The notes: generated from the sequence alone by a model not told the origin. Shown: positions 5,153-14,248, counted from the first letter of the stretch. The stretch: 39,621 bases of DNA from Sphingomonadaceae bacterium (GCA_021300355.1 JAJTEF010000007.1:1-39621), one strand, 5' to 3'. Numbers and translations: made by a program.

Positions 5153-7837
5153 TTAAATGCGGGAAATGAAGGGACAATCGACGGTCTCAGCTGCCAGCAG
5201 GTCGATATGGCCCTTAGATTGAACGATAAACTGATCGATTTCTAGGTCTGGAAACTGCCTCGTCAGCTTTGACAGTGCCAAAAATACATCTGGCGTTGGC
5301 GGACACTTTTTGGGTTCAAACGGCTTGCGAGCAGCATTTTCAACATCTGCCCGTGCACAGTCGATCCCAGCTTCCGTAAGGATCTCAGCAAATTCGGTAT
5401 TCGAGATCTGGTACTGACCCCAAGTCAGGCCAGCTTTTGAATGACGCCATGCAGCACCCAGTGATTGCCGCAGGCGCTTGAGGTCAGGTGCCTTGCGATG
5501 AAGGTATCGGGCATCCTGCTCCAATGCGGATTGCGACATCACATAAACGGCAAACTGCCGATAGTCAGACATGGTTTTGAGGCACAGGCGTGGCTGTAAA
5601 GCGAATGCTTCCCAGTATCGCCGCATCTCCATGAACTGATCGATATTGTCCCAAGGCTCGGTCGAAAACGCTATGTGGCCATGCGCCTCAGAGAACCTCA
5701 CTGCATGGGGCTTTCGTTTCCAATCAAACTCCATGTTCAGCCGCTTGGACAGAGATCGGTCAACGAGATCAGCGTCGAACAGGACCATATCCCGCACACC
5801 AGTTTTCACCTTCATCGGGATCATATCGTCGGGCGAGCGATCGAAGAACATCTCCACGATCCGCTGGTTTTGTAGCCAGACGTCATCAAAATGATGCGGG
5901 AGGTGAATGCCGCCCTTGGCGAGGACAACATTGGATTTGTCATCGGCAGCACCACCGCCCTGCTTAAGCGTTGCCTGACCACGGGTGCGCCAGCCAAGCA
6001 GTTGTCTCACCCTGTGCTTGACCTCTAGCACGGTAGGGTCGCCAGTCAGGCGGTGGCGGCTTTGAGCATAGAGATTGACCAATGGGCCTTGGGAAGCGGT
6101 TGCAATGTCTGGCTCAGAGGCGTTGGTCAAAAATCCATCAGTCGTGCAGCTGAAAACGCATACGTTCTCAGGCAAACCGTTGATAACCTCGCCCAGCACT
6201 GCCCGAACAAACGACGTGATGTAGGCTGCGTAATAAGGATTTGTGATCTTGCTCGGTGGCAGCTCTGCCATCTCACCAGCCTTGAGGTCGAACACCCGCT
6301 TTTTCTGCAAACCCTGGGCAGTTTTGCCATAAGTCGAGTTGCTGAGTTCCTTCCAAAAAAGGTTCTCCAACGATCCTTTCGGGAACGATGAACGTTTCTG
6401 CACGCACATGCCGATAAAATCGCCGAAGATGTGTTTTGATGGATCAGTCGGCACAACGACACCGTGCCGTATCTTCAGCTTAGCCCCCAATGATCTGGCC
6501 AGCGCAATTTCTGGAGCTGCGCAGTTCGATAGTCCCTTGCGTGGGAAGATCAGGCCATTGTCAGTTCGGACAGGCATGGTCGGAAAGCGGACCGACTTGG
6601 GGAACTCGAACTCAACGTTTGCCACACCCAGCGAGAGGCAAGTAAAGTCTTCAATCTTCGATGTGACAAAAGCACGGTTCCACTCTGGCCTGCCAATGAG
6701 AGCCATGGCGGTCGGATAGGCGCTGGAAAGGTCATAGTCTGTCCAGTCGTCATCGAAGCATGGCCCGAACCAGAACTGTTCATTACGTCCGCCGTGGTAA
6801 CACTCGGTGGCGAGTGGCAAGTGCCATGCGACTTCTTGCTGATCGACGATGCGCTCGGTCTTGCGGTAATAACCTAACCGCTTGTCGTAGATACGCTCCT
6901 TGATCTTTTCCTTACCAAGCAGATCAAGTGAGGCACCCGCCCACTGCTCGTCCCAGTTCTTCAGCAAAAGATCAACGCCGATGCCGGTCAACGTGGCTGG
7001 GATTTTGTTAGTATTGAACAGGTCCCGGCTCTGCTCGAGCATCTTATCGATGTAGCGGACGCAGATGACGGCATCTGTCAGGGCATAATGATCGAACAGC
7101 ACAGGATTGTCTCGCATCAGGCAATCCATGTTCTCCTTATACCACTGCTCCTTGTCAGGGTTAGGATCGAGCGTAATCTTCTCCTGCCCGACAAGCTCGC
7201 CCAATGCCTTTAGCCCTTTCGAGGTGGCAGGCGTCAGCAGCATCGTGTCCCTTAGTAGGATTTTGAGGTCGACATGATCGCCATCGGGGAAATCGTAAGT
7301 CAGCCCTATGTGGCCATCGATCGACAAAAACGTGTTGCGGACGCTCGACATCATCTGCGTCAGGTCTTGGAAATCTGAAAATGCCGGGATGTCGGCTCGT
7401 GTAAAATGGCCAACCAGATAGATGCGGGTTGGAACCGCATTCACCGTTCCATTTCGAACGCCGCTCGCCACCGCAAACATGATGACATCAGCAAGGCTTA
7501 GACGTTCTCTATCTCCATTTGGAAAACATACGCCGCCCCACTCAGGCGTGGCTGCATCGCCTGCGGCAGGATCATAGAGTTTGCAGTAGACCTGATAGGA
7601 AAGGATTTGATTCTTCGCCAACCCGGCCCTGATTTGGTCATTTGACAGTGGCTGTTCGGGGGTCTTATATTCGGTATCGAACCCGATCACCATGAACGGT
7701 TCGGACGCCTTGCGGCGACGATCAGCACCTCCGTAAAAGTCATCCCTCTCCACCCATATTGGGGTTTTACTGAGGGTTAGATCACTGTTCCTGACAGTGA
7801 CCTCTGATCGATTATGGCATCTGATTTTGTCAGCCAT
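5153..7837 (-). CDS. Family B DNA polymerase, piPolB-like
   Basis: An 894-aa polymerase with an intact proofreading domain: ExoI FDTEY (Asp54, Glu56), ExoII region GHFTRADI (Asp149), ExoIII YALTD (251-255). Polymerase motifs follow: YHGGRNE (347-353), motif A DYDLSSAYP (Asp369), motif B K496-x3-NSTYG (500-504), motif C SCTTDGF (Asp567). A GWRTRGQ stretch (615-621) stands where protein-primed polymerases carry KxY, and recalls the KTRG motif reported for piPolBs. About 315 residues separate the ExoI Asp from the motif A Asp, close to E. coli piPolB as I recall it (59 and 368) and longer than in phi29 polymerase (12 and 249). Motif C lacks the usual second acidic residue set (TTDG for DTDS). 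It probably replicates the element. A 14-bp palindrome lies 13 bases upstream. Confidence 0.88.
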   Translation of the reverse strand: MADKIRCHNRSEVTVRNSDLTLSKTPIWVERDDFYGGADRRRKASEPFMVIGFDTEYKTPEQPLSNDQIRAGLAKNQILSYQVYCKLYDPAAGDAATPEWGGVCFPNGDRERLSLADVIMFAVASGVRNGTVNAVPTRIYLVGHFTRADIPAFSDFQDLTQMMSSVRNTFLSIDGHIGLTYDFPDGDHVDLKILLRDTMLLTPATSKGLKALGELVGQEKITLDPNPDKEQWYKENMDCLMRDNPVLFDHYALTDAVICVRYIDKMLEQSRDLFNTNKIPATLTGIGVDLLLKNWDEQWAGASLDLLGKEKIKERIYDKRLGYYRKTERIVDQQEVAWHLPLATECYHGGRNEQFWFGPCFDDDWTDYDLSSAYPTAMALIGRPEWNRAFVTSKIEDFTCLSLGVANVEFEFPKSVRFPTMPVRTDNGLIFPRKGLSNCAAPEIALARSLGAKLKIRHGVVVPTDPSKHIFGDFIGMCVQKRSSFPKGSLENLFWKELSNSTYGKTAQGLQKKRVFDLKAGEMAELPPSKITNPYYAAYITSFVRAVLGEVINGLPENVCVFSCTTDGFLTNASEPDIATASQGPLVNLYAQSRHRLTGDPTVLEVKHRVRQLLGWRTRGQATLKQGGGAADDKSNVVLAKGGIHLPHHFDDVWLQNQRIVEMFFDRSPDDMIPMKVKTGVRDMVLFDADLVDRSLSKRLNMEFDWKRKPHAVRFSEAHGHIAFSTEPWDNIDQFMEMRRYWEAFALQPRLCLKTMSDYRQFAVYVMSQSALEQDARYLHRKAPDLKRLRQSLGAAWRHSKAGLTWGQYQISNTEFAEILTEAGIDCARADVENAARKPFEPKKCPPTPDVFLALSKLTRQFPDLEIDQFIVQSKGHIDLLAAETVDCPFISRI

Positions 7838-7849
7838 GGCCTACCCTCG

Positions 7850-7863
7850 GTTCCAATTGGAAC
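7850..7863. promoter_or_regulatory. Palindrome GTTCCAATTGGAAC before the polymerase gene
   Basis: A perfect 14-bp palindrome between the 258-aa gene and the polymerase start. Exact or one-to-three-mismatch copies occur at 9460, 9520, 10277, 31322 and 31559. The position suggests an operator, but copies outside the element show that it is not specific to it. Confidence 0.6.
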
Positions 7864-7869
7864 GAATTG

Positions 7870-8646
7870 CTATTCATCTTCTGTCTTATCCCGGCGTTTC
7901 GTTGGCAAGGGAACAGGAAAAACGCCTCTGCCAACACCATCGATGATCATTTCGGCATGACGGAGCTTGCGACTGGCGGCCGCCGTCAGAGAAGCTTTGG
8001 CATGGGCGTCGTTTTCAGCCAACGCGTAGGCGGAGCGATCACCAATGCGTGCAAGCTGAGCGATCTTCCAAAGCGGCTCCTTGGGGTTGTCGCGGCGCAA
8101 GGTATAGCACTTCAACACCTTCTCGATGGAGTCGGTCTCGGGGATTGATAGAAGCTTGTAGCGGGCCTTACTCTCTGAAAGACGCTTTTGGCCACGCTTG
8201 CGGCCGTGATGTTCGCGAATAACCTTGCCTAGCCGTTTGGATATTTCTCTGCGGGAATAGGCCATTGGGATGGAGATCAGCAGGACCTCATCCTCAATCC
8301 CTTTATCGAGAAGTTCGAGGACCTGTTCTTTTGAAAGGGCTTCTACCTTAGCGGGGGCGTGAGGTTCAGCGAACAGCACTGCTCCACGCGTAACCCCATC
8401 AGCGTTCCTGAGCTGCCACCATTCCTTGAAGTCAGTGGCATGGACGTCACTAAAGTCCTGATACAGCGCTTTGTATTTGCCTCTCCCACCGTTCTTGCAG
8501 GTCTCGGCATAACCTTCGTGAAGCCGTAAGAACGCCCACCAAAAATAGTATGCGCTTTGGTTCCAAAAGACCCCTTTTCTGCCCTTGGCATCCCCGAAAA
8601 CCGGGGCTTTTGTCATGAAGGGAGCGGGGCGCTTGGGATCAATCAT
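7870..8646 (-). CDS. Hypothetical protein upstream of the polymerase
   Basis: A 258-aa soluble protein. The N-terminal third is aromatic (NQSAYYFWWAFLRLHEGYAETC, abbreviated, then LYQDFSDV and DFKEWW, to about residue 80). The C-terminal half is basic (RKRGQKRLSESKARYK). Similar aromatic N-termini are known to me from uncharacterised proteins of mobile elements and alphaproteobacteria. It lies 32 bases upstream of the polymerase on the same strand, so the two probably form an operon. A DNA-binding or replication-accessory role is a guess from the basic C-terminus and position. ATG at 8646 has no clear ribosome site. Confidence 0.65.
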   Translation of the reverse strand: MIDPKRPAPFMTKAPVFGDAKGRKGVFWNQSAYYFWWAFLRLHEGYAETCKNGGRGKYKALYQDFSDVHATDFKEWWQLRNADGVTRGAVLFAEPHAPAKVEALSKEQVLELLDKGIEDEVLLISIPMAYSRREISKRLGKVIREHHGRKRGQKRLSESKARYKLLSIPETDSIEKVLKCYTLRRDNPKEPLWKIAQLARIGDRSAYALAENDAHAKASLTAAASRKLRHAEMIIDGVGRGVFPVPLPTKRRDKTEDE

Positions 8647-8677
8647 AACGTCTTAATAGTACATTTTGTACGCTCAT
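8641..8677. promoter_or_regulatory. Shared upstream block, copy 1, with palindrome
   Basis: AATCATAACGTCTTAATAG and the following bases closely match 9480-9517. It contains the inverted repeat GTACATTTTGTAC (8659-8671), which copy 2 lacks. It overlaps the start of the minus-strand 258-aa gene and ends 81 bases before the start codon of the plus-strand 215-aa gene. It is probably a divergent promoter or operator region. Confidence 0.55.
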
Positions 8678-8757
8678 GCCATTAATATCTGATCTGGCCT
8701 ATTTTCAAAAAATCGAACGGCGATCTTGCGGTTCGGTAGGATTGAAAGGCTACACAC

Positions 8758-9405
8758 ATGGAAAACACATTCTTGAACACGCAGCAGGATATCGTGCCTG
8801 CTGCCAACGCAATCACGATCTCGCCTGCGGTCGAGCAATACGTTCAGCGTTATCGCCACTATGCTAAAAATACGGTTGAGAGCATTCTGAAGCTCGGAGA
8901 GACTGTACTTGAAGCCGACTCAAAGCTCTCTCGGCTTGAGGTAATCATTTTCTGTCAGGAGGTGGGGATCGAGCACAACGGACCCACGTTCCGCAAATTA
9001 CGCAAGATCGGACAACAGGCGGATCGGTTCCTGCCTGTCATGGACCGTGTACCGAATAGCTGGACGACCGTTTACGAACTGGCGAAGCTCGAAACCGACA
9101 AGTTTGCGACATTGGTCGATACTGGATCGCTGACCGCAACAGCGACGATGAAAGAGCTCCGAGAAATCATCAATGAGGGTCCGAAGCAGTCAGCTGATAC
9201 GGTTACGTTTACGCTAACGGTCAAGGCTAAGAACCCTGCCCAAGCGGTGGAGATCGACCGAACCCTGGGCGCAGTGGGGGAGCAACTTCAGTCTGCGGTC
9301 AGGGTTTCTAACAAGGAGCTGTTTGAGCGCTTTATGGCTGAAGCCCTCGAGGATTACGACCTGCCAGAGGGCTATCTGGAACCTGAAGATCTAGAGGCAG
9401 CATAA
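8758..9405 (+). CDS. Hypothetical protein (215 aa), element backbone
   Basis: A soluble, mostly helical protein. Residues about 25-100 (KNTVESILKLGETVLEA through FLPVMDRVPNSWTTVYELAKL) recall DNA-binding or ParB-like/DUF3102-like proteins that act near replication or partition genes. The C-terminus is acidic (DLPEGYLEPEDLEAA). It starts at ATG behind AAAGG and is divergent from the polymerase operon. It shares an upstream block, at the same 81-base distance, with the gene at 9598, suggesting coordinated expression. The family is not recognised with confidence. Confidence 0.65.
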   Translation: MENTFLNTQQDIVPAANAITISPAVEQYVQRYRHYAKNTVESILKLGETVLEADSKLSRLEVIIFCQEVGIEHNGPTFRKLRKIGQQADRFLPVMDRVPNSWTTVYELAKLETDKFATLVDTGSLTATATMKELREIINEGPKQSADTVTFTLTVKAKNPAQAVEIDRTLGAVGEQLQSAVRVSNKELFERFMAEALEDYDLPEGYLEPEDLEAA

Positions 9406-9413
9406 ACGCTAAT

Positions 9414-9439
9414 GGTGGGGGAGTTCAGGCTCTCCCACC
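9414..9439 (+). terminator. Hairpin after the 215-aa gene
   Basis: A 10-bp stem (GGTGGGGGAG with CTCTCCCACC, one G-U pair) with a 6-base loop, starting nine bases after the stop. There is no clear U tract, so termination is likely but weakly supported. Confidence 0.5.
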
Positions 9440-9459
9440 GAGCCCCTCGGTCTTCGTGT

Positions 9460-9473
9460 GTTCTAATTGGAAC
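9460..9473. promoter_or_regulatory. Palindrome GTTCTAATTGGAAC
   Basis: One mismatch from the perfect palindrome at 7850. Together with 9520-9533 it brackets the shared upstream block, which suggests a two-site operator for the gene at 9598. Confidence 0.55.
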
Positions 9474-9479
9474 GCTGCC

Positions 9480-9517
9480 AATCATAACATCTTAATAGAA
9501 CATTTTAGTAAGCTCAT
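9480..9517 (+). promoter_or_regulatory. Shared upstream block, copy 2
   Basis: Matches 8641-8677 with a few changes and one extra base, and ends exactly 81 bases before the ATG at 9598, the same distance as copy 1 from the ATG at 8758. It is likely a common promoter module of the two plus-strand backbone genes. Confidence 0.55.
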
Positions 9518-9519
9518 AT

Positions 9520-9533
9520 GTTCCAATTAGAAC
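9520..9533. promoter_or_regulatory. Palindrome GTTCCAATTAGAAC
   Basis: A one-mismatch copy of the palindrome family, 65 bases before the start codon at 9598. Confidence 0.55.
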
Positions 9534-9597
9534 GTGGGCTAGTGTGAACATATCGAGAGGCAAACGGGCTTTTCGACAAAATCAGGAGTTCGAAATC

Positions 9598-10134
9598 ATG
9601 GCTACAGCATTCAACACCATCATCGCCGACCGTCAGATCAACAATAACCGCAACGCTCGCATGGAGGGTAAAATCATTGCGATGCCGAAGAAGGCACCCG
9701 AGCTCGAAATGGATACCGAGAAGCTCCGTAAGATCATGGTCAACGCCTATCGCATCGGTGACACTGAATATGCCGAACGAGCAAAGCGTCGGGTTTGGGA
9801 ATTGCACAAGGTTGGCGATACAGAGCTGGATCAGCGTTTCGGTGAAGTCATCGCAGCATATGAGACGTTCCTCACCGAACGTAACGATCGTACGACCCGT
9901 GCAACCCGGACTTGGCAGAAGGTCCGCAACAAAGGCGTAAAGCAGGCGATCATCGAATGGGTGACGTCAAAGCAGGAACGTCAGGGGTTTATTGATCTCG
10001 TTGAAGCTGGATACGGCGATTACACCATTGAAGCACTAGTTATGGCGATGCCTCAGGAGTTTGACGCAGATGTTGTTATGGCGGCACGCAAGAGGCTGGC
10101 TGGCTCAGGGATTAATACAAATACACTCAACTGA
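9598..10134 (+). CDS. Hypothetical protein (178 aa), element backbone
   Basis: A charged, helical, soluble protein with several Arg-rich stretches (RNDRTTRATRTWQKVRNK near the middle) and no recognised domain. The ATG at 9598 is chosen over an upstream GTG at 9544 because AGGAG stands 11 bases before it. It is the last gene of the maintenance module and is followed by a strong terminator. Its size and basic patches would fit a DNA-associated accessory protein, but nothing more can be said. Confidence 0.65.
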   Translation: MATAFNTIIADRQINNNRNARMEGKIIAMPKKAPELEMDTEKLRKIMVNAYRIGDTEYAERAKRRVWELHKVGDTELDQRFGEVIAAYETFLTERNDRTTRATRTWQKVRNKGVKQAIIEWVTSKQERQGFIDLVEAGYGDYTIEALVMAMPQEFDADVVMAARKRLAGSGINTNTLN

Positions 10135-10159
10135 ATCCAAGATTCTTGGGTGTTTAGCG

Positions 10160-10184
10160 AGGAGCCTTAGGGCTCCTTTTTTTT
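10160..10184 (+). terminator. Rho-independent terminator
   Basis: Stem GGAGCC/GGCTCC (10161-10166 and 10171-10176) with a TTAG loop and a run of eight T. It marks the right edge of the backbone module. Confidence 0.92.
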
Positions 10185-10207
10185 GTGTAATCAAAATAGA
10201 AACCGGG

Positions 10208-10369
10208 CAATCCCAAACCCCACAAAAGTCCTATTTGCCCGGGAAGAGTCGTTGGCCTCGAACACTGTTTGCCAGCGTTCCAATTGGAACAGGCTATTTT
10301 GGCTGAAAGCCTAATCGGCTCTCGTCCTTGATTAGGGACCATGGCAGATTTTGGGCCGGGAGCGGACTG
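10208..10369. repeat. Dispersed repeat, copy at the backbone/cargo junction
   Basis: About 160 bp, with an imperfect copy in the same orientation at 31490-31649, outside attR. The first 32 bases are identical; the rest diverges moderately with small indels. It contains the palindrome GTTCCAATTGGAAC at 10277-10290. A 13-base sequence (GAAACCGGGCAAT) flanks it at 10199 and 10385. It has no credible reading frame. Confidence 0.8.
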
Positions 10370-10462
10370 TCCGCTTTATGAGCGGAAACCGGGCAATGCA
10401 CACGCTCAGCCGGAGAAAATTGAACGAAGTTATCGCCAACAAGTCGGACAATCAGGTAATCG

Positions 10463-12826
10463 CTACAATTTTACCTTATTTAGCCGTAACGCGTTCATTA
10501 CCACGGTAAACGAAGATAGCGCCATCGCCGCGCCTGCAAACATCGGCGACATCAGGATGCCGGAAACTGGGTAAAGTGCGCCTGCCGCGACCGGGACGCC
10601 AATACCGTTGAACAAGAACGAGAAGAAAAGATTTTGGCGGATGTTGCGCATGGTCGCTTTTGCGAGCGCGCGTGCGCGGACGACGGCGGCGAGATCGCCT
10701 TTGGTGAGCGTGATGCCCGCGCTTTCAATCGCAACATCTGTGCCGGTGCCCATTGCCAGGCCGACATCGGCAGCGGCGAGTGCCGGAGCGTCGTTTATTC
10801 CGTCGCCTGCCATTGCCACCATTGCCCCAGATGCTTTGAGTTCGCCCACAATGCGTGCTTTGTCATCTGGTTTAAGTTCTGCATGTACACCGTCTAGGCC
10901 GCCCACGGCGTCGGCAACAACTTGTGCTGTCGTCGGATTGTCGCCCGTTAGCATGATGACGCGCAGGCCCTGTTTGCGCAGCGCTTCGATTGCCTCGCGC
11001 GCGTTCGCACGAATGGGATCAGCTACAGCGACAAGTCCGGCAAGTTTGCCATCGACGGCGACGAGCATCACTCCAGCGCCCGCGCGGCGTCTGCTTTCAG
11101 CAACGTCGTTGAGTGGTGCTGGATCGACGCCGATGCGCTGCATCTGCGCAGCGTTGCCGATTACGACGGCGCGGCCGTCGACTTGGGCGCTAATCCCCGC
11201 GCCAACTTGAACCTCAAAATTTTCTGGCTCGCCAAGCTTCAGCGTGCGTTCGTTTGCGGCGCTCACAATGGAATGGGCCAGTGGATGCTCCGAGCGCTCC
11301 TCGACAGCTGCCGTTAAGGCCAGCAACTCATTCTCATCCATCCCGCCAATTGTCTCGATGGCAATGAGCTTGGGCTTCCCTTCGGTCAGCGTTCCAGTCT
11401 TGTCGATAACAAGCGTATCGACCTTCTCGAACGCTTGCAGTGCTTCAGCATGTTTGACCAACACACCTGCGTGTGCACCGCGTCCCGTTGCGACCATGAT
11501 CGACATAGGTGTCGCTAAACCCAATGCACACGGACAAGCGATGATGAGAACGGCAATGGCATTGAGCAGCGCATGGCCGATACGCGGTTCAGGGCCGACA
11601 AGGCTCCAAACCGCAAAAGATGCAATCGCGATGGCAATTACCAAGGGAACGAACCATCCTGAAATCCGGTCTGCCACAGCCTGAATCGGAGCGCGGCTGC
11701 GTTGGGCTTCGGCCACCATGCGGACAATGCGCGCAAGCATGGTGTCGCTTCCGACTACTTGCGCTTCCATGACAAGGCTGCCCGTGCCGTTGACAGTTCC
11801 GCCGGTCAGCGCGCTGGTCGCTTCCTTTGCTACCGGCAAGGGTTCTCCAGTTAGCATCGATTCATCGACCGATGACCGGCCTTCGATCACAACCCCGTCA
11901 ACCGGTACCGCTTCGCCCGGACGGACACGAAGATGATCGCCTGTTTGAACGTCGGCTAAAGGAACCTCGGTTTCGGTGCCATCGCCATTGATGCGCCGCG
12001 CCGTCTTTGGCGCGAGATTGAGCAGTGCACGGATTGCCTTGCCGGTTGCGGCCCTTGCGCGCAACTCCAACACTTGTCCAAGCAACACCAGCGCCACGAC
12101 GACACCAGCCGCTTCATAATAAACAGGCACCATGCCGCCGTGCATTCTAAAGGTATCTGGAAATAGACCCGGCGCGAACGTCGCAACCACGCTGTAGAGG
12201 AATGCCGCGCCGACACCGATGGCGATGAGCGTAAACATATTGAGCTTGCCCGTGACAATCGACCTCCACCCGCGCGTGAAAAACGGCCAGCCGGCCCACA
12301 AAACGATTGGTGCGGTCAGCGCCAATTGAATCCACGGAGAATATGCGGGATCAACCAAATGAATGCCGAGAAATTCTGTTCCCATCGTCAGGATTAGCAA
12401 AGGCACTGCTAGAGCTGCCGACACCCACCACCGACGCGTAAAATCAACCAGCTCAGGATTAGGTGCGTCATCGAGCGAAGGCTCTTCAGGTTCCAATGCC
12501 ATCCCGCAAATCGGGCAAGTTCCCGGACCTTGCTGACGGATTTCAGGGTGCATCGGGCATGTCCACATCACACCGGGTGCGGCAACAGGTTCGGAGCGCG
12601 AGCTATTGAAGAGATATTTGGTTGGGTCGGCTGTGAATTTTGCCAGACATCCGGCACTGCAAAAATGAAAATGAACGCCATCATGCGTGGCATGATGTGC
12701 CGTGGTCGCAGGATCGACCTTCATCCCGCAAACGGGATCAAGAACTGTTGTCAGACTGTCCGGGCCCGCCGTGCTGCAACATCCACCGAATTTTACGGGA
12801 TGTGCGGTTTCATGCGTTGTCGTCAC
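10463..12826 (-). CDS. copA: Copper-exporting P1B-type ATPase CopA
   Basis: A 787-aa inner-membrane ATPase that pumps Cu(I) from the cytoplasm. In order: a YHS domain ([10 protein letters not shown], about 31-70), a heavy-metal-binding HMBD motif ([11 protein letters not shown] and [10 protein letters not shown], about 90-113), membrane helices, the TGEPLPV actuator loop, the transport motif CPC at 431-433 in TM6, the phosphorylation site DKTGT with Asp475, SEHPLAHS, and [10 protein letters not shown] before the last helices. It lacks an N-terminal HMA domain and uses YHS plus HMBD instead, as in many environmental CopA proteins. The start is GTG behind GGAG. It follows copD and copC on the same strand, behind the ECF-type promoter at 14221-14248. 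Confidence 0.95.
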   Translation of the reverse strand: MTTTHETAHPVKFGGCCSTAGPDSLTTVLDPVCGMKVDPATTAHHATHDGVHFHFCSAGCLAKFTADPTKYLFNSSRSEPVAAPGVMWTCPMHPEIRQQGPGTCPICGMALEPEEPSLDDAPNPELVDFTRRWWVSAALAVPLLILTMGTEFLGIHLVDPAYSPWIQLALTAPIVLWAGWPFFTRGWRSIVTGKLNMFTLIAIGVGAAFLYSVVATFAPGLFPDTFRMHGGMVPVYYEAAGVVVALVLLGQVLELRARAATGKAIRALLNLAPKTARRINGDGTETEVPLADVQTGDHLRVRPGEAVPVDGVVIEGRSSVDESMLTGEPLPVAKEATSALTGGTVNGTGSLVMEAQVVGSDTMLARIVRMVAEAQRSRAPIQAVADRISGWFVPLVIAIAIASFAVWSLVGPEPRIGHALLNAIAVLIIACPCALGLATPMSIMVATGRGAHAGVLVKHAEALQAFEKVDTLVIDKTGTLTEGKPKLIAIETIGGMDENELLALTAAVEERSEHPLAHSIVSAANERTLKLGEPENFEVQVGAGISAQVDGRAVVIGNAAQMQRIGVDPAPLNDVAESRRRAGAGVMLVAVDGKLAGLVAVADPIRANAREAIEALRKQGLRVIMLTGDNPTTAQVVADAVGGLDGVHAELKPDDKARIVGELKASGAMVAMAGDGINDAPALAAADVGLAMGTGTDVAIESAGITLTKGDLAAVVRARALAKATMRNIRQNLFFSFLFNGIGVPVAAGALYPVSGILMSPMFAGAAMALSSFTVVMNALRLNKVKL

Positions 12827-12861
12827 GGGTCAGTCTCCAAGTCAGGTCGGGTCGCACCACG

Positions 12862-13797
12862 TCACGTTGAAACGGGCGGTTCGAGCTTTCCGAGCCATGC
12901 GACGAGGCCAAGAATGATAAGGGCGATGCTCAATTCAAGAGCAAGGCTCTTGCGTAACATTGCTAATGCGCGCGATGTTCCGTTGCTGTTCAGTGCGCGG
13001 TTGAATTCCGGGGTCAGTCTAAACCGGTTTGCGGCGGCCAGCGCCAACATGACGGCAAACAACAGGAGTTTGACGATCAGCAATTGGCCGTACAGTGTTG
13101 TGTGGAGCGTCAGAACGTTTTGCGGACCAACCAGCATCCAGCTATTTACCAAGCCCGAGCCGAAAACCAGCGTGACGGTAACTGTTCCCGCCACCGAAAA
13201 ACTTTCAAGCAATCTGTGGGTCAGCCGTAAATAGTCTTCGCTAAGGTTTGCTGCGCTGCGAAATAGCATGACAGAAAAAGCGGCAAGCGCACCAAGCCAC
13301 GCTCCAGCCCCGAGCAGATGGATGATGTCGGCGATAAGATGTGCCGCTCCAGCAGAACCTTCGCTCGCGGCTCCGTGACCTGTCCACGCGACAGAGGCAA
13401 GAGCTACTCCTGACCCGAGCGTCACGAATGTTAATTTTGGCAGGGATTTGCTATCGATCATTCGATACGCAACGGCAAATGTAGAGAACAAGGCGATTAC
13501 CCGCACTAGCCAAGCATTGCCCATCGGCGTTTCAAAAATCATCACGCTGATCGAGGCATTATCAACATCAAGCAATTGAACGCCTGACATCGAAGCCGTC
13601 ATTGCCGTGATGCTGAGCAACGACAGTGGAATCCCCGTCGCTGAAAGCCAGAATGTTAAGGCGCGAAGCGGCAGGATGTTTACTTGGGCGCGCTCAGCAC
13701 CCCTCAATGCGTACAATGCGAACAGGGGCAGTCCAAACAGCAGCATCAGATTCGCGTAAAGCGCAAACCTGATGCCGATGTTGAGTTGTTCGATCAC
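12862..13797 (-). CDS. copD: Copper resistance membrane protein CopD
   Basis: A 311-aa protein with about eight hydrophobic helices, matching CopD of the CopCD system thought to move copper across the inner membrane. It has conserved-looking His/Trp patches (TGHGAASEG, HLLGAGAWLGAL, HTTLYGQLLIVK). The start is GTG at 13797, four bases after the copC stop, which suggests translational coupling. copA follows 35 bases downstream. Confidence 0.92.
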   Translation of the reverse strand: MIEQLNIGIRFALYANLMLLFGLPLFALYALRGAERAQVNILPLRALTFWLSATGIPLSLLSITAMTASMSGVQLLDVDNASISVMIFETPMGNAWLVRVIALFSTFAVAYRMIDSKSLPKLTFVTLGSGVALASVAWTGHGAASEGSAGAAHLIADIIHLLGAGAWLGALAAFSVMLFRSAANLSEDYLRLTHRLLESFSVAGTVTVTLVFGSGLVNSWMLVGPQNVLTLHTTLYGQLLIVKLLLFAVMLALAAANRFRLTPEFNRALNSNGTSRALAMLRKSLALELSIALIILGLVAWLGKLEPPVST

Positions 13798-13801
13798 ATC
13801 T

Positions 13802-14188
13802 TTATTTCACGGTAAAATTGAAGCTGCCTTCCATCCGATGAGCGTCTGGACCGGCAGCAGCCCATTTGAGCTCATAGGTCCCTGCAACCAAAGCGCGCTT
13901 CATCATAAGCGTCATGGTCTTGCCATCCTTGCTCATCGCTGAGGTGAACCCACTGATTTTCATCGGCGCATGATCTTTCATGCCCGGCATTCCCGTCATC
14001 GTCAGTGTCGTGGTCGCAAATTTAGCAATCAGCTTTTCGTTGAAGGTCAGGACGATCTTCGTTGGTTTAGCGACCACTGCATTTGCGGCTGGCGTTGACT
14101 TAACGAGCTTGGCGTGGGCGAAGGCCGCGCCAGAAAAGGCGAGCGCTGCAAGGACCGGGGCGGCGAACAATAGACGAAACTTTGACAT
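13802..14188 (-). CDS. copC: Periplasmic copper-binding protein CopC
   Basis: A 128-aa exported protein. A 24-residue signal peptide ends AFA, so the mature chain begins HAKLVKS, giving the N-terminal His ligand typical of CopC. A second site is DAHRMEG near the C-terminus (Asp/His ligands of the Cu(II) site). The centre is Met-rich (MTGMPGMKDHAPMK). The ATG at 14188 with GGAG eight bases upstream is preferred over a longer frame running into the divergent promoter region. It is the first gene of copCD-copA. Confidence 0.93.
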   Translation of the reverse strand: MSKFRLLFAAPVLAALAFSGAAFAHAKLVKSTPAANAVVAKPTKIVLTFNEKLIAKFATTTLTMTGMPGMKDHAPMKISGFTSAMSKDGKTMTLMMKRALVAGTYELKWAAAGPDAHRMEGSFNFTVK

Positions 14189-14220
14189 GAGGATTCTCCA
14201 AACAACGTGTTCTACCTCTA

Positions 14221-14248
14221 ATACGCACACCGATGCATATACCCTCAT
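14221..14248 (-). promoter_or_regulatory. Putative ECF-sigma promoter for copCD-copA
   Basis: On the minus strand TGAGGG and GCGTAT are separated by 15 bases. The same pattern with the same spacing occurs at 14259-14286 and 15582-15609. The -10 element lies 33 bases before the copC start codon. Confidence 0.7.

Noticed and set aside
5153-8646. Terminal-protein gene for protein-primed replication next to the polymerase
   Set aside because: The 258-aa neighbour has no recognised terminal-protein feature, and the element ends are direct tRNA repeats, not inverted terminal repeats.
10199-10397. 13-base flanking repeat GAAACCGGGCAAT as a target-site duplication
   Set aside because: The host-flank copy of the dispersed repeat has no such flanks, and 13 bases around a repeat without inverted ends does not fit a known transposition type.
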